Assembly (NCBI GenBank): GCA_963580455.1
Contig: OY756972.1
Coordinates: 77,001 to 141,000 of the forward strand
Direction: 5' to 3'
From: Euonymus europaeus
Lineage: Eukaryota; Streptophyta; Magnoliopsida; Celastrales; Celastraceae
DNA length: 64,000 nucleotides
Below are positions 1-13,300 of the stretch, piece after piece. Made by a program: the position numbers and the translations under genes. The notes beneath the pieces are model-generated. The model was given only the letters and a program-made list of their open reading frames with translations, had not been told where the DNA came from and did not search any database. Each line of letters begins with the position of its first letter. The first letter of the stretch is position 1.

Positions 1-3000
1 ACCTTTTATCTAAAGAAACCACATTTCGCGGCTAACTAGGTGAAACGAGACCTACTAGCCACGAGTTCTGAATCAAAATCTAAAATGCCAGGATTGTATA
101 GCTCGAAAAGCAGTGTGAAATCAAGCTAAAAATCATCGAATTCAGAACTCGAAGTCAACGGATATTCATAAAACCGTTTACCTAAAGAAACCACCTTTCG
201 CGGCTAACTAGGTGAAACGAGACCTACTAGCCACGAGTTCTGAAATAAAATCCGAAATGCCAGGATTTTAGAGCTCGAAAAGTAGTGTGAAATCAAGCTA
301 AAAATCACAGAATTCAGAACTCGGAGTCAACGGATATTCATAAAACCGTTTAAGTAAAGAAACCATATTTCGCGGCTAACTAGGTGAAACGAGACCTACT
401 AGCCACGAGTTCTGAAACCAAAATCCGAAATGCCAAGATTGTAGAGCTCGAAAAGTAGTGTGAAATCAAGCTAAAAATCACCGAATTCAGAACTCGTAGT
501 CGACGGATATTCGTAAAAACCGTTTACGTAAACAAACCAGATTTCGTAGCTAACTTGGTGAAACAAGACCTACTGGTCACGAGTTCTGAAATCAAATTCC
601 GAAACGCCACGATTGTAGAGCTCGAAAAGTTGTGTGAAATCAAGCTAAAAATCATCGAATTCAGAACTCGGAGTCAACGGATATTCATAAAACCGTTTAC
701 GTAAAGAAACCACATTTCGAGGCTAACTTGGTGAAATGAGAACTACTAGCCACGAGTTCTGAAATCAAAATCCGAAATGCCAGGATTGTAGAGCTCGAAA
801 AGTAGTGTAAAATCAAGCTAAAAATCACCGAAAACAGAACTCGGAGTCAATGGATATTCGTAAAACCATTTACATAAAGAAACCAAATTTTGCGGCTATC
901 TAGGTGAAACGAGAACTACTAGCCACGAGTTCTGAAATTAAAATATGAAATTCCAGGATTGTAGAGCTCGAAAAGAAGTGTGAAATCAAGCTAAAAATCA
1001 CCGAATTCAGAACTCAGAGTCAACGGATATTCATAAAACCGTTTACGTAAAGAAACAACATTTCGCTGCTAACTAGGTGAAACGAGACCTACTAGCCACG
1101 AGTTCTGAATCAAAATCCAAAATGCCAGGATTGTAGAGCTCGAAAAGCAGTGTGAAATCAAGCTAAAAATCATCGAATTCAGAACTCGGAGTCAACGGAT
1201 ATTCATAAAACCGTTTACGTAAGGAAACCACATTTCGCGGCTAACTAGGTGAAACGAGACGTACTAGCCACGAGTTCTGAAATCAAAAAAAGAAAATTAA
1301 GGATTGTTGAGCTCCAAAAGTAGTGTGAAATCAAGCTAAAAATCACCGAATTCAGAACTCGGAGTCAACGGATATTTATAAAACCGTTTACGTAAAGAAA
1401 CCACATTTCGAGGCTAACTTGGTGAAACGAGAACTACTAGCCACAAGTTCTGAAATCAAAATCCGAAATGCCAGGATTGTAGAGCTCGAAATGTAGTGTG
1501 AAATCAAGCTAAAAATCACCGAATTCAGAACTCGGAGTCGACGGATATTCATAAAACCGTTTACGTAAAGAAACCACATTTCGCGGCTAACTAGGTGAAT
1601 CGAGACCAACTAGCCACGAGTTCTGAAATCAAAATCCAAAATTCCAGGATTGTTGAGCTCGAAAAGTAGTGTGAAATCAAGCTAAAAATCACCGAATTCA
1701 GAACTCGGAGTCAACGGATATTCATAAAACCGCTTACGTAAAGAAACCACATTTCGCGGCTAACTAGGTGAAATGAGAACTACTATCCACGAGTTCTGAA
1801 ATCAAAATCCAAAATGCCAGGATTGTAGAGCTCGAAAAGTAGTGTGAAATCAAGCTAAAAATCACCGAATTCAGAACTCGGAGTCAACGGATACTCATAG
1901 AACCGTTTACGTAAGGAAACCACATTTCGCGGCTAACTAGTTGAAACGCGACCTACTAGCCACGAGTTCTGAAATCAAAATCCGAAATTCCAGGATTGTA
2001 GAGCTCGAAAAGTATTGTGAAATCAAGCTAAAAATCACCGAATTCAGAACTCGGAGTCAACGGATATTTATAAAACCGTTTACGTAAAGAAACCACATTT
2101 CGAGGCTAACTTGGTGAAATGAGAACTACTAGCCACGAGTGCTGAAATCAAAATCCGAAATGCCAGGATTGTAGACTCGAAAAGTAGTGTGAAATCAAGC
2201 TAAAAATCACAGAATTCAGAACTCGGAGTCAACGGATATTCATAAAACCGTTTACGTAAGGAAACCACATTTCGCGGCTAACTAGGTGAAACGAGACCTA
2301 CTAGCCACGAGTTCTGAAATCAAAAACAGAAAATTAAGTATTGTAGAGCTCGAAAAGTAGTTTGAAATCAAGCTAAAAATCACCGAATTCAGAACTCGGA
2401 GTCAACGGATATTCATAAAACCGTTTACGTAAAGAAACCACATTTCGCGGCTAACTAGGTGAAACGAGAACTACTAGCCACGAGTTCTGAAATCAAAATC
2501 CAAAACACCAGGATCGTAGAGCTCGAAAAGTAGTGTGAAATCAAGCTAAAAATCACCGAATTCAGAACTCGGAGTCAACGGATACTCATAAAACCGTTTA
2601 CGTAAGGAAACCACATTTCGCGGCTAACTAGTTGAAACGCGACCTACTAGCCACGAGTTCTGAAATCAAAATCCGAAATGCCAGGATTGTAAAGCTCGAA
2701 AAGTAGTGTGAAATCAAGCTAAAAATCACGGAATTCAGAACTCGGAGTCAACGGATATTCATAAAACCTTTTACCTAAAGAAACCACATTTCGCGGCTAA
2801 CTAGGTGAAACGAGACCTACTAGCCACGAGTTCTGAAATCAAAATCCGAAATGCCAAGATTGTAGATCTCGAAAAGTAGTGTGAAATCAAGCTAAAAATC
2901 ACCGAATTCAGAACTCGGAGTCAACGGATATTCGTAAAAACCGTTTACGTAAAAAAACCAGATTTCGCAGCTAACTAGGTGAAACGAGACCTACTGGTCA

Positions 3001-3364
3001 CGAGTTCTGAAATCAAATTCCGAAATGCCACGATTGTAGAGCTCGAAAAGTAGTGTGAAATCAAGCTAAAAATCATCGAATTCAGAACTCGGAGTCAACG
3101 GATATTCATAAAACCGTTTACGTAAAGAAACCACATTTCGAGGCTAACTAGGTGAAACGAGACCTACTAGCCACGAGTTCTGAAATCAAAATCCGAAATG
3201 CCAAGATTGTAGATCTCGAAAAGTAGTGTGAAATCAAGCTAAAAATCACCGAATTCAGAACTCGGAGTCAACGGATATTCGTAAAAACCGTTTACGTAAA
3301 AAAACCAGATTTCGCAGCTAACTAGGTGAAACGAGACCTACTGGTCACGAGTTCTGAAATCAAA
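1..3364. repeat. Diverged left-edge monomers with older HOR remnants
   Basis: About 19 monomers with no long exact duplication, apart from the dimer near 2767-3365. The order of subtypes at 1730-2767 (CGCTTACG; ACTCATAG with GTAAGG; TTTATA; GTAAGG with AAAAACAG block; then ACTCATA with CTAGTTG; then CTTTTACC) parallels 3806-4844, an offset of about 2,076 bp or 12 monomers. This suggests an older, decayed copy of part of the 18-mer HOR that follows. A 4-monomer echo (about 691 bp) links the ACTCATA/GTAAGG/CTAGTTG monomers at 1903 and 2594. Confidence 0.65.
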
Positions 3365-3365
3365 A
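2767..3365. repeat. Dimer duplication, period 347 bp
   Basis: Two successive dimers share rare variants. GTAGATCTCGAAAAG, where the usual GAGCTC has become GATCTC, lies near 2863 and 3210. The GTAAAAACCG monomer with CAGATTTCGCAGC and ACTGGTCACGAG follows each of them (starts 2941 and 3288). The period is 173+174. The match is lost near 3365, where the 18-mer HOR begins. Confidence 0.8.
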
Positions 3366-6300
3366 TCCGAAATGCCAGGATTGTAGAGCTCGAAAAGTAG
3401 TGTGAAATCAAGCTAAAAATCACCGAATTCAGAACTCGGAGTCAATGGATATTCGTAAAACCATTTACGTAAAGAAACCAAATTTTGCGGATAACTAGGT
3501 GAAACGAGACCTACTAGCCACGAGTTCTGAATCAAAATCCAAAATGCCAGGATTGTAGAGCTCGAAAAGCAGTGTGAAATCAAGCTAAAAATCATCGAAT
3601 TCAGAACTCGGAGTCAACGGATATTCATAAAACCGTTTACGTAAGGAAACCACATTTCGCGGCTAACTAGGTGAAACGAGAACTACTAGCCACGAGTTCT
3701 GAAATCAAAATCCAAAACGATAGGATTGTAGAGCTCGAAAAGTAGTGTGAAATCAAGCTAAAAATCACCGAATTCAGAACTCGGTGTCAACGGATATTCA
3801 TAAAACCGCTTACGTAAAGAAACCACATTTCGCGGCTAACTAGGTGAAACGAGAAATACTAGCCACGAGTTCTGAAATCAAAATCCAAAACGCCAGGATT
3901 GTAGAGCTCGAAAAGTAGTGTGAAATCAAGCTAAAAATCACCGAATTCAGAACTCGGAGTCAACGGATACTCATAGAACCGTTTACGTAAGGAAACCACA
4001 TTTTGCGGCAAACTAGTTTAAACGCGACCTACTAGCCACGAGTTCTGAAATCAAAATCCGAAATGCCAGGATTGTAGAGCTCGAAAAGTAGTGTGAAATC
4101 AAGCTAAAAATCACCGAATTCAGAACTCGGAGTCAACGGATATTTATAAAACCGTTTACGTAAAGAAACCACATTTCGAGGCTAACTTGGTGAAACGAGA
4201 ACTACTAGCCACGAGTTCTGAAATCAAAATCCAAAATGCCAGGATTGTAGAGCTCGAAAAGTAGTGTGAAATCAAGCAAAAAATCACCGAATTCAGAACT
4301 CGGAGTCAACGGATATTCATAAAACCGTTTATGTAAGGAAACCACATTTTGCGGCTAACTAGGTGAAACGAGACCTACTAGCCACGAGTTCTGAAATCAA
4401 AAACAGAAAATTTAGGATTGTAGAGCTCGAAAAGTAGTGTGAAATCAAGCTAAAAATCACCGAATTCAGAACTCGGAGTCAACGGATATTCATAAAACCG
4501 CTTACGTAAAGAAACCACATTACGCGGCTAACTAGGTGAAACGAGAACTACTAGCCACGAGTTCTGAAATCAAAATCCAAAACTCCAGGATTGTAGAGCT
4601 CGAAAAGTAGTGTGAAATCAAGCTAAAAATCACCGAATTCAGAACTCGGAGTCAACGGATACTCATAAAACCGTTTACGTAAGGAAACCACATTTCGCGG
4701 CTAACTAGTTGAAACGCGACCTACTAGCCACGAGTTCTGAAATCAAAATCCGAAATGCCAGGATTGTAGAGCTCGAAAAGTAGTGTGAAATCAAGCTAAA
4801 AATCACCGAATTCAGAACTCGGTGTCAACAGGTATTCATAAAATCTTTTACCTAAAGAAACCATATTTCGCGGCTAACTAGGTGAAACGAGACCTACCAG
4901 CCACGAGTTCTGATATCAAAATCAAAAACACCAGGATTTTAGAGCTCGAAAAGTAGTGTGATATCAAGCTAAAAATCACAGAATTCAGAACTCGGAGTCA
5001 ACGGATATTCATAAAACCGTTTACGTAAAGAAACCACATTTCGCGGCTAACTAGGTTAAACGAGACCTACTAGCCACGAGTTCGGAAATCAAAATCCGAA
5101 ATGCCAAGATTGTAGAGCTCGAAAATTAGTGTGAAATCAATCTAAAAATCACTGAATTCAGAACTCGGAGTCAACGGATATTCACAAAACCGTTTACGTA
5201 AAGAAACCACATTTCGCGGCTAACTAGGTGAAACGAGGCCTACTAGCCACGTGTTCTGAAAACAAAATCTCAAATGCCAGGATTGTAGAGCTCGAAAAGT
5301 AGTGTGAAATCAAGCTAAAAATCACCGAATTCAGAACTCGGAGTCAACGGATATTCGTAAAAACCGTTTACGTAAAGAAACCAGATTTCACGGCTAACTA
5401 GGTGATACGAGACATACTGGTCACGAGTTCTGAAATCAAAATCCGAAACGCCAGGATTGTAGAGCTCGAAAAGTAGTGTGAAATCAAGCTAAAAATCATC
5501 GAATTCAGAACTCGGAGTCAACGGATATTCATAAAACCGTTTACGTAAAGAAACCATATTTCGAGGCTAACTTGGTGAAACGAGAACTACTAGCCACGAG
5601 TTCTGAAATCAAAATCCAAAATGCCAGGATTGTAGAGCTCGAAAAGTAGTGTGAAATCAAGCTAAAAATCACCGAATTCAGAACTCGGACTCAATGGATA
5701 TTCGTAAAACCAATTACGTAAAGAAACCAAATTTTGCGGCTATCTAGGTGAAACGAGAACTACTAGCCACGAGTTCTGAAATCAAAATCCGAAATGCCAG
5801 GATTGTAGAGCTCGAAAAGAAGTGTGAAATCAAGCTAAAAATCACCGAATTCAGAACTCGGAGTCAACGGATATTCATAAAACCGTTTACCTAAAGAAAC
5901 AACATTTCGCTGCTAACTAGGTGAAACGAGACCTACTAGCCACGAGTTCTGAATCAAAATCCAAAATGCCAGGATTGTAGAGCTCGAAAAGCAGTGTGAA
6001 ATCAAGCTAAAAATCATCGAATTCAGAACTCGGAGTCAACGGATATTCATAAAACCGTTTACCTAAAGAAACCACATTTCGCGGCTAACTTGGTGAAACG
6101 AGACCTACTAGCCACGAGTTCTGAAATAAAATCCGAAATGCTAGGATTGTAGAGCTCGAAAAGTAGTGTGAAATCAAGCTAAAAATCACCAAATTCAGAA
6201 CTCGGAGTCAACGGATATTCATAAAACCGTTTACGTAAGGAAACTACATTTTGCGGCTAACTAGGTGAAACGAGACCTACTATCCACGAGTTCTTAAATC

Positions 6301-6476
6301 AAAAACAGAAAATTAAATATTGTAGAGCTCGAAAAGTAGTGTGAAATCAAGCTAAAAATCACCGAATTCAGAACTCGAAGTCAACGGATATTCATAAAAC
6401 CGCTTACGTAAAGAAACCACATTTCGCGGCTAAGTAGGTGAAAAGAGAACTACTAGCCACGAGTTCTGAAATCAAA
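3365..6476. repeat. 18-monomer HOR, copy 1 (3,112 bp)
   Basis: Pairs of rare markers lie 3,112 bp apart in the two copies: CCATTTACG with GGATAACTAGG (3461 and 6573), AACGATAGGATTG (about 3717), AACAGGTATTC with AAAATCTTTTACC (about 4828), GAGTTCGGAAATC (5081 and 8193) and CAATTACG with GGCTATCTAGG (about 5710). 18 x 173 is 3,114; several 172- and 174-bp monomers account for the difference. The left boundary is placed within about 3350-3413, where the match starts. The two copies differ at only about 15-25 sites by eye. Confidence 0.9.
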
Positions 6477-9400
6477 ATCCGAAATGCCAGGATTGTAGAG
6501 CTCGAAAAGTAGTGTGAAATCAAGCTAAAAATCACCGAATTCAGAACTCGGAGTCAATGGATATTCGTAAAACCATTTACGTAAAGAAACCAAATTTTGC
6601 GGATAACTAGGTGAAACGAGACCTACTAGCCACGAGTTCTGAATCAAAATCCAAAATGCCAGGATTGTAGAGCTCGAAAAGCAGTGTGAAATCAAGCTAA
6701 AAATCATCGAATTCAGAACTCGGAGTCAACGGATATTCATAAAACCGTTTACGTGAGGAAACCACATTTCGCGGCTAACTAGGTGAAACGAGAACTACTA
6801 GCCACGAGTTCTGAAATAAAAATCCAAAACGATAGGATTGTAGAGCTCGAAAAGTAGTGTGAAATCAAGCTAAAAATCACCGAATTCAGAACTCGGTGTC
6901 AACGGATATTCATAAAACCGCTTACGTAAAGAAACCACATTTCGCGGCTAACTAGGTGAAACGAGAAATACTAGCCACGAGTTCTGAAATAAAAATTCAA
7001 AACGCCAGGATTGTAGAACTCGAAAAGTAGTGTGAAATCAAGCTAAAAATCACCGAATTCAGAACTCGGAGTCAACGGATACTCATAGAACCGTTTACGT
7101 AAGGAAACCACATTTTGCGGCAAACTAGTTTAAACGCGACCTACTAGCCACGAGTTCTGAAATCAAAATCCGAAATGCCAGGATTGTAGAGCTCGAAAAG
7201 TAGTGTGAAATCAAGCTAAAAATCACCGAATTCAGAACTCGGAGTCAACGGATATTTATAAAACCGTTTACGTAAAGAAACCACATTTCGAGGCTAACTT
7301 GGTGAAACGAGAACTACTAGCCACGAGTTCTGAAATCAAAATCCAAAATGCCAGGATTGTAGAGCTCGAAAAGTAGTGTGAAATCAAGCTAAAAATCACC
7401 GAATTCAGAACTCGGAGTCAACGGATATTCATAAAACCGTTTACGTAAGGAAACCACATTTTGCGACTAACTAGGTGAAACGAGACCTACTAGCCACGAG
7501 TTCTGAAATCAAAAACAGAAAATTTAGGATTGTAGAGCTCGAAAAGTAGTGTGAAATCAAGCTAAAAATCACCGAATTCAGAACTCGGAGTCAACGGATA
7601 TTCATAAAACCGCTTACGTAAAGAAACCACATTACGCGGCTAACTAGGTGAAACGAGAACTACTAGCCACGAGTTCTGAAATCAAAATCCAAAACTCCAG
7701 GATTGTAGAGCTCGAAAAGTAGTGTGAAATCAAGCTAAAAATCACCGAATTCAGAACTCGGAGTCAACGGATACTCATAAAACCGTTTACGTAAGGAAAC
7801 CACATTTCGCGGCTAACTAGTTGAAACGCGACCTACTAGCCACGAGTTCTGAAATCAAAATCCGAAATGCCAGGATTGTAGAGCTCGAAAAGTAGTGTGA
7901 AATCAAGCTAAAAATCACCGAATTCAGAACTCGGTGTCAACAGGTATTCATAAAATCTTTTACCTAAAGAAACCATATTTCGCGGCTAACTAGGTGAAAC
8001 GAGACCTACCAGCCACGAGTTCTGATATCAAAATCCAAAACACCAGGATTTTAGAGCTCGAAAAGTAGTGTGATATCAAGCTAAAAATCACAGAATTCAG
8101 AACTCGGAGTCAACGGATATTCATAAAACCGTTTACGTAAAGAAACCACATTTCGCGGCTAACTAGGTTAAACGAGACCAACTAGCCACGAGTTCGGAAA
8201 TCAAAATCCGAAATGCCAAGATTGAAGAGCTCGAAAAGTAGTGTGAAATCAATCTAAAAATCACTGAATTCAGAACTCGGAGTCAACGGATATTCACAAA
8301 ACCGTTTACGTAAAGAAACCACATTTCGCGGCTAACTAGGTGAAACGAGGCCTACTAGCCACGTGTTCTGAAAACAAAATCTCAAATGCCAGGATTGTAG
8401 AGCTCGAAAATTAGTGTGAAATCAAGCTAAAAATCACCGAATTCAGAACTCGGAGTCAACGGATATTCGTAAAAACCGTTTACGTAAAGAAACCAGATTT
8501 CACGGCTAACTAGATGAAACGAGACATACTGGTCACGAGTTCTGAAAACAAAATCCGAAACGCCAGGATTGTAGAGCTCGAAAAGTAGTGTGAAATCAAG
8601 CTAAAAATCATCGAATTCAGAACTCGGAGTCAACGGATATTCATAAAACCGTTTACGTAAAGAAACCATATTTCGAGGCTAACTTGGTGAAACGAGAACT
8701 ACTAGCCACGAGTTCTGAAATCAAAATCCAAAATGCCAGGATTGTAGAGCTCGAAAAGTAGTGTGAAATCAAGCTAAAAATCACCGAATTCAGAACTCGG
8801 ACTCAATGGATATTCGTAAAACCAATTACGTAAAGAAACCAAATTTTGCGGCTATCTAGGTGAAACGAGAACTACTAGCCACGAGTTCTGAAATCAAAAT
8901 CCGAAATGCCAGGATTGTAGAGCTCGAAAAGAAGTGTGAAATCAAGCTAAAAATCACCGAATTCAGAACTCGGAGTCAACGGATATTCATAAAACCGTTT
9001 ACCTAAAGAAACAACATTTCGCTGCTAACTAGGTGAAACGAGACCTACTAGCCACGAGTTCTGAATCAAAATCCAAAATGCCAGGATTGTAGAGCTCGAA
9101 AAGCAGTGTGAAATCAAGCTAAAAATCATCGAATTCAGAACTCGGAGTCAACGGATATTCATAAAACCGTTTACCTAAAGAAACCACATTTCGCGGCTAA
9201 CTTGGTGAAACGAGACCTACTAGCCACGAGTTCTGAAATAAAATCCGAAATGCTAGGATTGTAGAGCTCGAAAAGTAGTGTGAAATCAAGCTAAAAATCA
9301 CCAAATTCAGAACTCGGAGTCAACGGATATTCATAAAACCGTTTACGTAAGGAAACTACATTTTGCGGCTAACTAGGTGAAACGAGACCTACTATCCACG

Positions 9401-9588
9401 AGTTCTTAAATCAAAAACAGAAAATTAAGGATTGTAGAGCTCGAAAAGTAGTGTGAAATCAAGCTAAAAATCACCGAATTCAGAACTCGAAGTCAACGGA
9501 TATTCATAAAACCGCTTACGTAAAGAAACCACATTTCGCGGCTAAGTAGGTGAAAAGAGAACTACTAGCCACGAGTTCTGAAATCAAA
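6477..9588. repeat. 18-monomer HOR, copy 2 (3,112 bp)
   Basis: Tandem second copy of the 3,112-bp unit. Single-base differences from copy 1 include GTGAGG for GTAAGG near 6754, GAAATAAAA for GAAATCAAA near 6815, TAGAACTCG for TAGAGCTCG near 7016, GCGACTAAC for GCGGCTAAC near 7463 and CCAACTAGCC for CCTACTAGCC near 8187. The match ends near 9588, within a monomer that reads AAGTAGGTGAAAAGAGAAC in both copies (about 6433 and 9545). Confidence 0.9.
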
Positions 9589-11932
9589 ATCCAAAATGCC
9601 AGGATTGTAGAGCACGAAAAGTAGTGTGAAATCAAGCTAAAAATCACCGAATTCAGAACTCGGAGTCAACAGATACTCATAAAACCGTTTACGTAAAGAA
9701 ACCACATTTCGAGGCTAACTTGGTGAAACGAGAACAACTAGCCACGAGTTCTGAAATCAAAATCCGAAATGCCAGGATTGTAGAGCTCGAAAAGTAGTGT
9801 GAAATCAAGCTAAAAATCACCGAATTCAGAACTCAGAGTCAACGGATATTTATAAAACCGTTTACGTAAAGAAACCACATTTCGAGGCTAACTTGGTGAA
9901 ACGAGAACTACTAGCCACAAGTTCTGAAATCAAAATCCGAAATGCCAGGATTGTAGAGCTCAAAAAGTAGTGTGAAATCAAGCTAAAAATCACCGAATTC
10001 AGAACTCGGAGTCAACGGATATTCATAAAACCGTTTACGTAAGGAAACCACATTTCGCGGCTAACTAGGTGAAACGAGACCTACTAGCCACGAGTTCTGA
10101 AATCAAAAACAGAAAATTAAGGATTGTAGAGCTCGAAAAGTAGTGTGAAATCAAGCTAAAAATCACCGAATTCAGAACTCGGAGTCAACGGATATTCATA
10201 AAACCGCTTACGTAAAGAAACCACATTACGCGGCTAACTAGGTGAAACGAGAACTACTAGCCACGATTTCTGAAATCAAAATCCAAAACTCCAGGATTGT
10301 AGAGCTCGAAAAGTAGTGTGAAATCAAGCTAAAAATCACCGAATTCAGAACTCGGAGTCAACGGATACTCATAAAACCGTTTACGTAAGGAAACCACATT
10401 TCGCGGCTAACTAGTTGAAACGCGACCTACTAGCCACGAGTTCTGAAATCAAAATCCGAAATGCCAGGATTGTAGAGCTCGAAAAGTAGTGTGAAATCAA
10501 GCTAAAAATCACCGAATTCAGAACTCGGAGTCAACAGATATTCATAAAATCTTTTACCTAAAGAAACCACATTTCGCGGCAAACTAGGTGAAACGAGACC
10601 TACTAGCCTCGATTTCTGATATCAAAATCCAAAACACCAGGATTTTAGAGCTCGAAAAGTAGTGTGAAATCAAGCTAAAAATCACAGAATTCAGAACTCG
10701 GAGTCAACGGATATTCATAAAACCGTTTACGTAAAGAAACCACATTTCGCGGCTAACTAGGTGAAATGAGACCTACTAGCCACGAGTTCTAAAATCAAAA
10801 TCCGAAATGCCAAGATTGTAGAGCTCGAAAAGTAGTGTGAAATCAATCTAAAAATCACTGAATTCAGAACTCGGAGTCAACGGATATTCACAAAAACGTT
10901 TACGTAAAGAAACCACATTTCGCGGCTAACTAGGTGAAACGAGGCCTACTAGCCACGAGTTCTGAAAACAAAATCTCAAATACCAGGATTGTAGAGCTCG
11001 AAAAGTAGTGTGAAATCAAGCTAAAAATCACCGAATTCAGAACTCGGAGTCAACGGATATTCGTAAAAACCGTTTACGTAAAGAAACCAGATTTCACGGC
11101 TAACTAGGTGAAACGAGACATACTGGTCACGAGTTCTGAAATCAAAATCCGAAATTCCAGTATTGTAGAGCTCGAAAAGTAGTATGAAATCAAGCTAAAA
11201 ATCACCGAATTCAGAACTCGGAGTCAATGGATATTCGTAAAACCATTTAGGTAAAGAAACCAAATTTTGCGGCTATCTAGGTGAAACGAGAACTACTAGC
11301 CACGAGTTCTGAAATCAAAATCCGAAATGCCAGGATTGTAGAGCTCGAAAAGAAGAGTGAAATCAAGCTAAAAATCACCGAATTCAGAACTCGGAGTCAA
11401 CGGATATTCATAAAACCGTTTACCTAAAGAAACAACATTTCGCTGCTAACTAGGTGAAACGAGACCTACTAGCCACGAGTTCTGAATCAAAATCCCAAAT
11501 GCCAGGATTGTAGAGCTCGAAAAGCAGTGTGAAATCAAGCTAAAAATCATCGAATTCAGAACTCGGAGTCAACGGATATTCATAAAACCGTTTACCTAAA
11601 GAAACCACATTTCGCGGCTAACTAGGTGAAACGAGACCTACTAGCCACGAGTTCTGAAATAAAATCCGAAATGCTAGGATTGTAGAGCTCGAAAAGTAGT
11701 GTGAAATCAAGCTAAAAATCACCAAATTCAGAACTCGGAGTCAACGGATATTCATAAAACCGTTTACGTAAGGAAACCACATTTTGCGGCTAACTAGGTG
11801 AAACGAGACCTACTATCCACGAGTTCTTAAATCAAAAACAGAAAATTAAGGATTGTAGAGCTCGAAAAGTAGTGTGAAATCAAGCTAAAAATCACCGAAT
11901 TCAGAACTCGGAGTCAACGGATACTCATAAAA
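9589..11932. repeat. Rearranged derivative of the 18-mer HOR
   Basis: Subtypes follow the 18-mer order but at a shorter offset. The AAAAACAG block, CGCTTACG with ATTACGCGG, and ACTCATA with CTAGTTG monomers at 10.0-10.5 kb match those at 7.4-7.9 kb at an offset of about 2,594 bp (15 monomers). From the CCATTTAGG monomer near 11,240 the offset falls to about 2,418 bp (14 monomers). One monomer, the equivalent of the ATATTTCGAGG copy near 8665, is missing at 11.2 kb. This is a third HOR copy that has lost about four monomers in total. Confidence 0.75.
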
Positions 11933-13300
11933 CCGTTTACGTAAGGAAACCACATTTCACGGCTAACTAGTTGAAACGCGACCTACAAGCCACGAGTTCT
12001 GAAATCAAAATCCGAAATGCCAGGATTGTAGAGCTTGAAAAGTAGTGTGAAATCAAGCTAAAAATCAACGAATTCAGAACTCGGAGTCAACAGATATTCA
12101 TAAAATCTTTTACCTAAAGAAACCACATTTCGCGGCTAACTAGGTGAAACGAGACCTACTAGCCACGAGTTCTGATATCAAAATCCAAAACACCAGGATT
12201 TTAGAGCTCGAAAAGTAGTGTGAAATCAGGCTAAAAATCACAGAATTCAGAACTCGGAGTCAACGGATATTCATAAAACCGTTTACGTAAAGAAACCACA
12301 TTTTGCGGCTAACTAGGTGAAACGAGACCTACTTGCCACGAGTTCTGAAATCAAAATCCGAAATTCCAAGATTGTAGAGCTCGAAAAGTAGTGTGAAATC
12401 AATCTAAAAATCACTGAATTCAGAACTCGGAGTCAACGGATATTCATAAAACCGTTTACGTAAAGAAACCACATTTCACGGCTAACTAGGTGAAACGAGG
12501 CCTACTAGCCACGAGTTCTGAAAACAAAATCTCAAATGCCAGGATTGTAGAGCTCGAAAAGTAGTGTGAAATCAAGCTAAAAATCACCGAATTCAGAACT
12601 CGGAGTCAACGGATATTCGTAAAAACCGTTTACGTAAAGAAACCAGATTTCACGGCTAACTAGGTGAAACGAGACATACTGGTCACGAGTTCTGAAATCA
12701 AAATCCGAAACGCCAGGATTGTAGAGCTCGAAAAGTAGTGTGAAATCAAGCTAAAAATCATCGAATTTAAAACTCGGAGTCAACGGATATTCATAAAACC
12801 GTTTACGTAAAGAAACCATATTTCGAGGCTAACTTGGTGAAACGAGAACTACTAGCCACGAGTTCTGAAATCAAAATCCGAAATGCCAGGATTGTAGAGC
12901 TCGAAAAGTAGTGTGAAATCAAGCTAAAAATCACCGAATTCAGAACTCGGAGTCAACAGATATTCATAAAACCTTTTACCTAAAGAAACCACATTTCGCG
13001 GCTAACTAGGTGAAACGAGACCTACTAGCCACGAGTTCTGATATCAAAATCCAAAATACCAGGATTTTAGAGCTCGAAAATTAGTGTGAAATCAAGCTAA
13101 AAATAACAGAATTCAGAACTCGGAGTCAACGGATATTCATAAAACCGTTTACGTAAAGAAACCACATTTCGCGGCTAACTAGATGAAACGCGACCTACTA
13201 GCCACGAGTTCTGAAATCAAAATCCGAAATGCCAGGATTGTAGAGCTCGAAAAGTAGTGTGAAATCAAGCTAAAAATCACCGAATTCAGAACTCGGAGTC
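11933..13300. repeat. 9-monomer duplication of the derivative HOR
   Basis: The ACTCATA/GTAAGG/CTAGTTG monomer starting at 11933 repeats the one at 10377 (offset 1,556 bp, 9 monomers). It is followed by the same order: CAACAGATATTC with AAAATCTTTTACC, TCAATCTAAAAATCACTG, the CGAGGCC type, and GTAAAAACCG with ACATACTGGTC. The ATATTTCGAGG monomer missing from the previous block is present here near 12,810. The match fades by about 13.0 kb, and a GGATAACTAGG monomer near 13,345 echoes the start of the 18-mer. Confidence 0.7.

Noticed and set aside
1388..1609. Minus-strand open frame of 73 codons (others of 60-73 codons at 3413-3595, 6525-6707, 13270-13452, 23989-24171, 25077-25292 and 45141-45362)
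   Set aside because: All are antisense readings of the same satellite, span barely more than one monomer, and exist only where a copy happens to lose a stop. The 173-bp period shifts the frame at every monomer. No start context, domain or codon signal supports a gene.
3365..9588. Assembly error as the source of the 3,112-bp duplication
   Set aside because: The copies carry scattered single-base differences rather than being identical, which favours a real duplication, but only long reads can settle this.
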